Below are positions 36,247 through 43,976 of a DNA stretch of 64,000 bases, in pieces; position 1 is the first letter of the stretch, and each line of letters opens with the position of its first letter. A program made the translations under genes and the position numbers. Source of the DNA: an uncultured Prevotellaceae bacterium (GTDB taxonomy: Bacteria > Bacteroidota > Bacteroidia > Bacteroidales > Bacteroidaceae); NCBI GenBank assembly GCA_946405805.1, contig CAMJIL010000005.1, positions 1-64,000 on the forward strand, read 5' to 3'. Below the pieces are notes generated by a model. The model was not told the DNA's origin. It saw only the letters and a program-made list of their open reading frames with translations, and did no database searches.

Positions 36247-38673
36247 CTATAGTGTGAATTTTACGTTTGCCATAAACGTACGTCCTGGTTTATACCAAGG
36301 CATAGAGGCCAACGTAGCTCCAGACATATATGTTGTTTTATCGAAAATATTCTCACAGTTAACCTGTAGTGTCACATGATTGCCAATCTGGTATTTAGTT
36401 CCCAAATCGAATAAGATATTCGAAGACATTTTCCCATCCTCATATGTTTCGGTATTCAATATATTTACATAAGAATTGGTGGAGAACCGGATATTTGAAG
36501 TAACCCAAAGTCGGTGAGAAGTTTTATCTAATATCTGATAAGAGAAAACTCCGTTAGTGACGAAGTTAGGAATGGCATAGATGTGGTTATCCTTGTAATA
36601 ATAGTCTTTGGCAGACAGCAGATAGGAATAGCTTGCTATCAAGTCAGCCTTCAGGCGCTTGTGATTATAGTGTACATCCATCTCTGCACCCATTATCTCC
36701 AGTTTACCGGAGTTGCGGAATTTCGCATCCTCAAGTCCTGCTCCGGGAATTGCATAGATGATATCAGTGAACTTGTTATAGAACAGATTGACATCGTAAG
36801 TCAGATGTATCGGTTTAATCTCACCCAAGATATCAAATTGGATAGCATTGAGATACTCAGGCTTCAAATCTTCGGCGCCCAAGTAGGAGTTGTCTATATT
36901 ACGACGATAGAAATATGGAGCATCGACAAAGGAACGCGAATACGACAGTTTCATACTGAAATCATTCTTGGGCATATAGATAAATGCCACACGTGGAGAG
37001 AGGGCATTGATGCGTACGCTGTTTGCCCTATACTTGCTATCGAATCGTAATCCTGCATTCAAAATGAGTTTCTTCGTAAAGTAATGTTTGTCTTGCAAGA
37101 AGAACGATATGATGTTTTCTCTTCCTGTAAGAATAGGGTTTTCTGATTCCTTAATAACAAATTGAATCGCATCATAATTGCGTCCCACCATACCGTAAGT
37201 ATCGTACAATGAGAAATATTCATACTGCAAACCTGCGAGCAGAGAGCCGTTCATACTACCTAACGTATAATTGCAGTCTCCCCTCACAGTACCTCCTATA
37301 GTCATTTCTTTCCAGGCATACACCTGATAAGCTCCTTGCCACTCTGTAATTACGGGATTCCCCTGTTCGTCTTTCTTAGGAGTACCATCATCATTAAATT
37401 CCGAATAGAACATAGCATCGGAAGCCACACTATAGTCAGAAATGTCATACCAGTCGCCATAGATAGATGCATTCAGGGAAAACTTTTCCCAATTCTTCAT
37501 ATAGCCAAAGTTTGCATGATTCTCATCCATACCATATCCTGGCTTTAGACCATTAAACCTGCGATAGGCATCATAATTGTAGGTATGTCCCATCATAGAA
37601 AATTGCTGCGTCTTTTTGCCACTCTTGCGTGAAAACATCAGGTTGAAGTCATTCAGTTTCAGGTTTATACCGACATCGTATGAAGGTTTGTCAGTATATT
37701 TATTGATATACGCATTGCCGCCATATATCAGTGGAGGGGCTGCTCTGTAAATATCTAATGACTGATCATATGTTGGTGAGATATATCTTTCTTCGCCCTT
37801 AGAGGTATATATCGACCCCCACATAGAGATGTCGTAATTCATAAAGTGCATTCCCGCCAAGATGTCTGCCTTATGCGTATTCCTTGAACCATAACCATAT
37901 CGTGCTGATACACCGTTGATGCTGCTTCCGTCTTTTGTGATGATATTTACCACTGCGGTAAGAGCGACATTACCATACAGGGAAGATGCAGGACCACGCA
38001 GCACCTCTATATGGTCTATCTTCTGGGTGCTGATAGCATAATCAGTGCGTCCCAGGTTTGTGGAACGGGCATTAAGACGGTGGCCGTTCTCCATGATGAG
38101 AATCTTTTCCTGACCTGAGGTATAAGCACCATGCATGGCAATGTTGTCAAGATTTCGGGATGCTACCTCTGTGATGCCTGGGACGTAGGCAGCCAGAATC
38201 TGGTTGAGGCTTTTGTTGTAGCCCAGAGCATCTATCATCTCAGCAGTAATAATAGTCACAGGTACAGGTGTCTCAAGAACACTTTCTGCCTGACTAGAAG
38301 CTGTGGTGATAGTTGTTCCGCGTCCCATCTTCAGTCGGGAAATCATCTCTTCGAAACGTACAGGGTCCTGTACTGATGAATAGTAAGGATTCTCTTTTAA
38401 CAACAGATTGGCGTAATATTCTGATTTCTCTTGATTGTCCTGGGCCAGAAAGCAGAGAGAAATAAGGCGGTAGGCATTCTGTTTCAGGTTCCCCTGAAAA
38501 TCGTTGATGTTTGTTTCCAATAAGTTCAGAGCATCATCAAAACGGCCTATCTTATAATCATTTTCAGCTTGTGTGTATATATCACGTGACGTACCATTGT
38601 CTTGAGCCTGAATGTTCATCGGAACGAACAGGACAGCTATTATAAATGTAATGAGGTATTGTAATCTCTTCAT
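36247..38673 (-). CDS. TonB-dependent outer-membrane receptor with N-terminal TPR-like domain
   Basis: An 808-aa outer-membrane receptor. The signal peptide ends near residue 23 (NIQAQ). Residues about 30-115 form a tetratricopeptide-like helical region (AENDYKIGRFDDALNLLE, then CFLAQDNQEKSEYYANLLL) instead of the carboxypeptidase-like domain common in SusC proteins. The plug follows (PVTIITAEMIDALGYNKSLN and IEVLRGPASSLYGNVALTAV). A 22-strand-type barrel from about 250 ends with aromatic-rich FMANVKFTL. No SusD-like partner is present, so it belongs with siderophore, cobalamin or small-ligand receptors rather than with glycan SusC proteins. It sits between the NRPS gene (3 bases) and the kinase-like gene (14 bases), so its ligand may be the NRPS product or a complex of it; this is inference. 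Confidence 0.9.
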   Translation of the reverse strand: MKRLQYLITFIIAVLFVPMNIQAQDNGTSRDIYTQAENDYKIGRFDDALNLLETNINDFQGNLKQNAYRLISLCFLAQDNQEKSEYYANLLLKENPYYSSVQDPVRFEEMISRLKMGRGTTITTASSQAESVLETPVPVTIITAEMIDALGYNKSLNQILAAYVPGITEVASRNLDNIAMHGAYTSGQEKILIMENGHRLNARSTNLGRTDYAISTQKIDHIEVLRGPASSLYGNVALTAVVNIITKDGSSINGVSARYGYGSRNTHKADILAGMHFMNYDISMWGSIYTSKGEERYISPTYDQSLDIYRAAPPLIYGGNAYINKYTDKPSYDVGINLKLNDFNLMFSRKSGKKTQQFSMMGHTYNYDAYRRFNGLKPGYGMDENHANFGYMKNWEKFSLNASIYGDWYDISDYSVASDAMFYSEFNDDGTPKKDEQGNPVITEWQGAYQVYAWKEMTIGGTVRGDCNYTLGSMNGSLLAGLQYEYFSLYDTYGMVGRNYDAIQFVIKESENPILTGRENIISFFLQDKHYFTKKLILNAGLRFDSKYRANSVRINALSPRVAFIYMPKNDFSMKLSYSRSFVDAPYFYRRNIDNSYLGAEDLKPEYLNAIQFDILGEIKPIHLTYDVNLFYNKFTDIIYAIPGAGLEDAKFRNSGKLEIMGAEMDVHYNHKRLKADLIASYSYLLSAKDYYYKDNHIYAIPNFVTNGVFSYQILDKTSHRLWVTSNIRFSTNSYVNILNTETYEDGKMSSNILFDLGTKYQIGNHVTLQVNCENIFDKTTYMSGATLASMPWYKPGRTFMANVKFTL

Positions 38674-38687
38674 CGGACTAAACTTTT

Positions 38688-41588
38688 TTATGTGGGCAAC
38701 GTAATGGTAAACTCACTGTAATTATCCTTGACAGAATTCATATGTATGTCGCCCCCGTGGTTCTGCACAATCTCACGACTCAGGTACAAGCCGACGCCTG
38801 ATGCCTCGCCTGTTGTCTTTGTTGTAAAGAATGGGTCGAATATCTTCTCTTTAATAGTATCCTCAATACCTATACCGTTGTCTCTCACTATGATAGATAC
38901 GCTATTATCACCGATAGCGGCCTTTAGAGATATCTCAGGCGTGTAGGTATCAGGCTTTTCACGCTTCGCCTTCTTGACGACGGCATAAACGGCATTAGCC
39001 AGAATGCTCATCACCATCTTGCTCAGCTGGGTGGCATTACCGTTGATGCTTATTTCGTTTTCTGGAATATTGAGTATTGTCTTGATGCCATACTGCTTGA
39101 TGTCGTCAGCATAGTAGGCATTCAGCATGTCAAAGTCTTGTTTAAGGACAGAAGTCAGAGACATTGGCACGATACCTCCTGAACGGTCTTTCAGCATTTC
39201 TTCCATAGCCTTCAGTGTTCGGGTGGTATTTTGTCCGTGCTGGCTGACTTTCTGCAGATTGCCTCGTAACATGTCGAGTACGTCAACAGTATCTTCATAA
39301 TTTTCGCTGTCCATCTTTTCTTTGTCGTCCTCAATGTTTGCCTCAATATCCTTGACGAGACCTTCCGACAGCTTTGAGAAGTTATTGATATAGTTCAGCG
39401 GGTTCAATATGCGGTCAATAAGTCCCTGTGTCAGCTTACCGACGGTAGCCATCTTCTCCTGACGTATCAGCTCGTGTTGGGCATTGTTCAGGTCGTCGAG
39501 AGCTTTCTCAAGACTCTTTGACTTCTCCTCAATTTCGTCTCTCTGCTTTACGACCTCAGAGGTGCGTTCCTTAACGACACGCTCCAGTTTCTCCTTCTCC
39601 CTATTCAGCCTGTGCAGACGGTAGCGGAATACCATCATCACCATGAGTCCGAACAGCAGCAGATACAGCACATTCATATACCAACGCATATAGAATGGGT
39701 AGGCAATACTGAAATCCATCGTAGCAATTTCCGATAGCTTGCCATTAGCCAGTCTTGCTTGCACGAATAGTCTGTATGAGCCATAGGAAAGGTTCAGATA
39801 TTCTACTTGATTATCCTCATCCCACGCGCTCCAGGAACCATTGTTAAGTCGATAACGGTACAGCGTTTTTCCTACCAGGGGAATGTGATTCAGGGCAAAG
39901 GTAAAACTCAGGTCTCTCTGGTTAGAATTCAAATCCAAGAGTTCCTTTCTAATCTTATTATATCCGCCCCACAATACGCTGTCGCCATTCAGTACGACGG
40001 AACGGAACTGCAATGTTGGCTTGTGTGTCAAAGCAAGGTCCTTCTCCTGAAGGTTTATGACCATCAGCCCGTTGTCCAGTCCAAGCCATACTTCTTTATC
40101 GTTATTGTAAAGGGCACGTATGCTATTATCATTAAAAGGAAACAGTTGTGTGTCAATATCGTGCAACTTACGATTGTTTTTCCAACGATACAGTCCCTTT
40201 CCGTCATTATTCGTCAGCCACGTTACCTTCCTCTTGTCGATGTGAGAGAATTGAGGGTAGGGGAATGGGGTAGTAGTCAGAATGTTTACGACGCAGACAG
40301 AGTCCTCAAGAGGCACCAATGTTGAGATGTTGTTATCAACATAATTGAATTTGTATGGTTTGAAGATAGTATTATTGTTGTCAGTTCGCCACACTTCTCC
40401 ATACAGATTTTGCGCCCAGATATGTCCCTTGGAATCTCTTTGAAAGACCTTCGTTATTTCGAGCCTACATATCTTCTTACGATTGTTTCCATCCGGTGTC
40501 ATAGTATAGATACCATCCTGCTCACCCGTGTATATCACTCCGTCGTAATACATAATGCTGGTGGTACTCGTGGTCGTCAGCTGTCTTGGCATCCCCTCTC
40601 CAGAAATGCGGAATGTTCCGCTGGCTGTTGCGGCATACATGGCGTTAGGAGCAAGAGCAATGCCCCAACAAGCATGATTGATACCCGGAACTTTTTCCAT
40701 GCGGTGTCCTACCTGTCGGAACAGACCTGTGCTGGTACCAACATATTTTCTGCCCATAAAGACATCTATTACCGTCACGTCACCCTTTAGTCCCTCGTAG
40801 GTTGTGAAACGTGAATAGATAGAAGGTATCTGTACGGCAAACACACCATTGTCGGTAACGCCCCATACTATGCCGTGACCATCATAGTCAATCCATGAAA
40901 CATTATTGTTACAGAGGCCGCTATCCTCGTTCAGTTTGTAAAGCTCATGTCCGGCAGCATCTGTCACGATGAGTCCTTCTCCCGATATGACAAGGACTTT
41001 GTATCCGTTATTGAGTTCAAGTTCCTGAGTGACGTCTCTCAGTACAAGGTTGTTGTCTTTGCCGCTTTCTAGAGCATTGATATCCACGATGTCGGTCAGT
41101 CCTTGATTGGTCAGGTTTTTGCTAACCAGCTTCTCCAGCACCACCTTGTTGTTCTTCATCATGTACATGTTGCCGTCGTTGACAAGGAAATGCAGGAAAC
41201 CGTTCTTCTCCCATATCTCCAGTACTTCACCACGAAACTGTCCAGTCTTGGCCACCTGTTGCAGAGCCAGCTCGCCGTTATCTTTAGTGATTACCCTTCC
41301 GAAATAGTTGTAGCCACCAACCCATATTACGCCTTTAATGTCTTGATATACCACGGTGATACGCGTAATGCCAGGATTGTGTAGCATGCGCCATTCAGCC
41401 TTGTCATAGTACATCAGACCCTCGAAGTTAGCAACAAAGACAGTGCCGTCACGACTGACTTCTACGTCAAAATTGCTCTTGTTGCCGTGATACTCCTCAG
41501 CAGTAAAATTTCTTATAATCGGCATACCCTGTGCCATCGCCATACATGTTGACAGCAGCATGAGTCCAAAGAGAAACAGTCTTTTCAT
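38688..41588 (-). CDS. Histidine-kinase-like sensor with beta-propeller, missing phospho-acceptor His
   Basis: A 966-aa membrane sensor. The signal peptide ends near residue 19 (CMAMAQ). The periplasmic part, about residues 25-600, is a two-component-regulator propeller with repeats such as GHGIVWGVTDNGVF and KEVWLGLDNGLMVINL, then a Y_Y_Y-like sandwich (YRYRLNNGSWSAWDE). One membrane helix lies near 635-655 (VLYLLLFGLMVMMVF). A coiled coil (KLERVVKERTSEVVKQRDEI) leads to a kinase core. In the H-box the sequence is GKLTQGLIDRILNPLNYI, so Asp725-Arg726 stand where His-Glu is expected. ATP-binding boxes are intact (NAVYAV, DNGIGIED, FDPFFTTK, GVGLYLSREIV). It may bind ATP without phosphorelay, or act through an alternative residue. 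The gene overlaps the upstream WD40-like gene by 4 bases. Confidence 0.88.
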   Translation of the reverse strand: MKRLFLFGLMLLSTCMAMAQGMPIIRNFTAEEYHGNKSNFDVEVSRDGTVFVANFEGLMYYDKAEWRMLHNPGITRITVVYQDIKGVIWVGGYNYFGRVITKDNGELALQQVAKTGQFRGEVLEIWEKNGFLHFLVNDGNMYMMKNNKVVLEKLVSKNLTNQGLTDIVDINALESGKDNNLVLRDVTQELELNNGYKVLVISGEGLIVTDAAGHELYKLNEDSGLCNNNVSWIDYDGHGIVWGVTDNGVFAVQIPSIYSRFTTYEGLKGDVTVIDVFMGRKYVGTSTGLFRQVGHRMEKVPGINHACWGIALAPNAMYAATASGTFRISGEGMPRQLTTTSTTSIMYYDGVIYTGEQDGIYTMTPDGNNRKKICRLEITKVFQRDSKGHIWAQNLYGEVWRTDNNNTIFKPYKFNYVDNNISTLVPLEDSVCVVNILTTTPFPYPQFSHIDKRKVTWLTNNDGKGLYRWKNNRKLHDIDTQLFPFNDNSIRALYNNDKEVWLGLDNGLMVINLQEKDLALTHKPTLQFRSVVLNGDSVLWGGYNKIRKELLDLNSNQRDLSFTFALNHIPLVGKTLYRYRLNNGSWSAWDEDNQVEYLNLSYGSYRLFVQARLANGKLSEIATMDFSIAYPFYMRWYMNVLYLLLFGLMVMMVFRYRLHRLNREKEKLERVVKERTSEVVKQRDEIEEKSKSLEKALDDLNNAQHELIRQEKMATVGKLTQGLIDRILNPLNYINNFSKLSEGLVKDIEANIEDDKEKMDSENYEDTVDVLDMLRGNLQKVSQHGQNTTRTLKAMEEMLKDRSGGIVPMSLTSVLKQDFDMLNAYYADDIKQYGIKTILNIPENEISINGNATQLSKMVMSILANAVYAVVKKAKREKPDTYTPEISLKAAIGDNSVSIIVRDNGIGIEDTIKEKIFDPFFTTKTTGEASGVGLYLSREIVQNHGGDIHMNSVKDNYSEFTITLPT

Positions 41589-43168
41589 CGCTTCACCTCC
41601 TTTCCGTTGATAAACGATTCATAAGGAACGTTCTTTCCGATGTAGTAGTTCCATTCCTCGTTAGTGAGATTGCGCTTCAGCTTCTTCTTCAGCACATCAA
41701 CCATAACAGGCACCGATAGTAACGCATCGGTGATGACACCATCTTGGTCGCCAATCCATATTGACTCTTTCTTCTTGTCGTAGCAGAAGTCCATTATCCA
41801 TGAATTTGTTGTCACCATTGTTGTCGGCGCTATCTTCTCGCTGGCTGTATTCCAGAACATCACGGTGCCGTCATAGCTTGATGTCAGCAGTTTGTAGCTG
41901 TTCAGCTTTATTTGCGAGATGCGTGACAGGTGTCCGACAAGCTTTGTTACCTTCGATGTCCTCTCGTTATACAGATATACTGTGCCGTCGCTCATGCCAT
42001 AGACCTGTTGCTTGCTATTTTTTGAACTGGCAAAGGCTGTCACACGTCCTGATACAGGATTTTGAGAGGTAGATATCTCGTTTGTGCTCTTCACCAGATG
42101 CTGCTTACCCTTGTCGTCAAAAAGAATCGGCAGGTTGTTGTAGCGGCTCCAACATGTTATGCGGAAGTTAAGGCTGCGGCTGGCGATGACCCTCTTCTCT
42201 TTGATATTGTAGAATGCCAGTCCGTTATTGCTTGCCACCAGCAAAATGTTGTCGTCAAGCGAGGTGACAAACATCGGATTTTCGAGCCCCGTCAGAGGTG
42301 TTGTCTTGTAAGAGCCGTTCTCAAAACATACCAGGTCACCGCTTCTGCTTACAACGGCAAAGAATGTACCGTCCTTATTCACATAAGCGCTGCGGAAGTC
42401 ATATTTAGAATCATTAAAGAGAGTCTTGCTAACGAGTTTCTCTCCCTGTTTCTGGTGTACCATGACAGTACCGTATGAATCTGCCGTCATAATCCGTTCT
42501 TCCTTTGTCGGCAGGTCGTACACACACATCACAGCCCCACGATGCTTCGGGTAAGAATGCATACCCTTACTTGTCAGCAGCAGCGACTGGAAAACGGCAG
42601 GGTAATACACATCACCCTTATAGCGGGTAGTATATAGATGTGAAGCATAAGCCAAGAGGGTAGCCAATTCCGTATTTCCCGACATCTCCTCCGCTATAGC
42701 CACCGACCCTAACGAACGCCCCAGTGCGATATAGCTCAAGGTATCAGCCACGCGTTTTGAGAATTCTGCCTGCACACGCTGGTGCTCAGCCATCAGCCTC
42801 TCGCTTTCTGCCACCTCACGCGCATCCTGAGCCTGATGTTCCGATACTATAGCCTTCTGCTGCGCCTCCAGAGCATTCTGTCGCTCTATTTCCGCGCTCT
42901 GCCTCATGTCGTCAGCCATACGTTTCTGCTGCAAAGCCTCTTCGCGCTGTTCGTCAGAAATCTCCTTCTGCTGAAAGGCGATATCCTCCATCTGCTTACT
43001 GATGCTACGCAGTACCACAGAGCGCTTCTCGTCCTTCTGGAGTCCCGCAATCTGTGCCTCCATCTCAGCAACACGCCCACGTTCCGAGTACCAACCAATG
43101 ATACCCGCTACAGCCGCTCCCAACAAAGCAAGCCCGACAATCACTTCTGCTATAATTCTTTTCTTCAC
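41585..43168 (-). CDS. Membrane-anchored coiled-coil protein with WD40-like propeller
   Basis: A 527-aa protein. Residues 7-27 form a single membrane helix (VGLALLGAAVAGIIGWY). Residues about 30-145 are a long coiled coil rich in Gln, Glu and Ala (EEALQQKRMADDMRQSAEIE). From about residue 205 there are WD40-type beta-propeller repeats (VMCVYDLPTKEERIMTADSYGTVMVH, then KLLTSSYDGTVMFWNT). The arrangement resembles the C-terminal part of large bacterial WD40 signalling proteins that have lost their ATPase/caspase part. It is the first gene of the NRPS operon, has a promoter at 43198-43229 and is coupled to the kinase-like gene, so it is probably a partner of that sensor. No catalytic domain is visible. 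Confidence 0.75.
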   Translation of the reverse strand: MKKRIIAEVIVGLALLGAAVAGIIGWYSERGRVAEMEAQIAGLQKDEKRSVVLRSISKQMEDIAFQQKEISDEQREEALQQKRMADDMRQSAEIERQNALEAQQKAIVSEHQAQDAREVAESERLMAEHQRVQAEFSKRVADTLSYIALGRSLGSVAIAEEMSGNTELATLLAYASHLYTTRYKGDVYYPAVFQSLLLTSKGMHSYPKHRGAVMCVYDLPTKEERIMTADSYGTVMVHQKQGEKLVSKTLFNDSKYDFRSAYVNKDGTFFAVVSRSGDLVCFENGSYKTTPLTGLENPMFVTSLDDNILLVASNNGLAFYNIKEKRVIASRSLNFRITCWSRYNNLPILFDDKGKQHLVKSTNEISTSQNPVSGRVTAFASSKNSKQQVYGMSDGTVYLYNERTSKVTKLVGHLSRISQIKLNSYKLLTSSYDGTVMFWNTASEKIAPTTMVTTNSWIMDFCYDKKKESIWIGDQDGVITDALLSVPVMVDVLKKKLKRNLTNEEWNYYIGKNVPYESFINGKEVKR

Positions 43169-43197
43169 AGTAATTTTGATAATATACTATCAGCGCA

Positions 43198-43229
43198 CAA
43201 ATTTATATATTTTATTTCTAATATCCAAA
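43198..43229 (-). promoter_or_regulatory. Promoter of the NRPS operon
   Basis: On the minus strand TTTG (43226-43229), a 20-base spacer and TAAATTTG (43198-43205), about 30 bases before the start of the WD40-like gene. Matches the Bacteroidota consensus except for the CC of the -7. Confidence 0.7.
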
Positions 43230-43338
43230 TTTTCGCGTAATATTTACCAATATTTTTTTAATGTAAAAGATAATAGTATAATAACCAATTACTTTTTTGT
43301 AAAATTGCAGCCATAATCAAAGAAAAAACGAACAGACA

Positions 43339-43923
43339 ATGATGAAAAAGATTTTTACTTTAGCCCTTTTGGCAGTGACAGTATTGGTGACACTCAGTTC
43401 CTGCCGCGATGATGAAATAGCAGAAGACCTCGCAGGTATCTGGGAGGGCGAGGTGGCACAGGCCTATTTTCTCAACCGTTACTCCACGGCAGTAGATTAT
43501 CAGTCCGTGGATATAGAATTCTATAAGAACCCTTATCGCTACGCCCAGGGCGATGGCATTGAGTATGACTACACCGGCTACGACCGTCATGGCAACTGCT
43601 ACTATTATGTGAGCCGTTTTGTGTATGAGGTAAGGAATGGCAGAATTTACATGGACTATGATGATAGAACTCGCGTGGTGATATCACGCTATTCGCTGTC
43701 CGGTACGCGATTCTCAGGCACATTCAACGACTACTACAGTGGTAGTTATCTGGCAGACTTCGACCTGTATCGTGTAGATGGCTATTACTACAACACCCAC
43801 GCAGGAAGCTGGCATGCTCGTTTCCGCTCCGGCGACGGAGAAGCAGTTGATTCCGTAAAGATGATTAAGGACGACTCCTACGAAGCATCCCATCAGCGAG
43901 TCCTGCAAAGAATGAAAGAATAA
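43339..43923 (+). CDS. Small Tyr-rich lipoprotein, unknown function
   Basis: A 194-aa lipoprotein: MMKKIFTLALLAVTVLVTLSSC places the lipidated Cys at 22, followed by acidic RDDEIAED. The mature part begins LAGIWEGEV, a lipocalin-like opening, and is rich in Tyr, Asp and Arg with short alternating strands (YYYVSRFVYEVRNGRIYMDY). That suggests a small beta-barrel or beta-sandwich. I do not recognise a named family with confidence. It is divergent from the NRPS operon, with a weak -7-like TAAAATTG at 43300-43307; it could share regulation with that operon, but this is not shown. Start could be the first or second ATG. Confidence 0.65.
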   Translation: MMKKIFTLALLAVTVLVTLSSCRDDEIAEDLAGIWEGEVAQAYFLNRYSTAVDYQSVDIEFYKNPYRYAQGDGIEYDYTGYDRHGNCYYYVSRFVYEVRNGRIYMDYDDRTRVVISRYSLSGTRFSGTFNDYYSGSYLADFDLYRVDGYYYNTHAGSWHARFRSGDGEAVDSVKMIKDDSYEASHQRVLQRMKE

Positions 43924-43930
43924 AAGAATG

Positions 43931-43970
43931 AAAAACCGGAAAGATGAATCGACATCCTTCCGGTTTTTTT
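43931..43970. terminator. Terminator between convergent genes (CCGGAAAGATG hairpin)
   Basis: AAAAACCGGAA (43931-43941) pairs with TTCCGGTTTTT (43959-43969). The core CCGGAAAGATG...CATCCTTCCGG (43936-43963) recurs at 46556-46581 on the other side of the GH27 gene. Confidence 0.85.
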
Positions 43971-43976
43971 GTGTAA

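Noticed and set aside
36247-38673. SusC-type glycan importer
   Set aside because: No SusD partner, no carboxypeptidase-like N-terminal domain, and about 200 residues shorter than typical SusC proteins.
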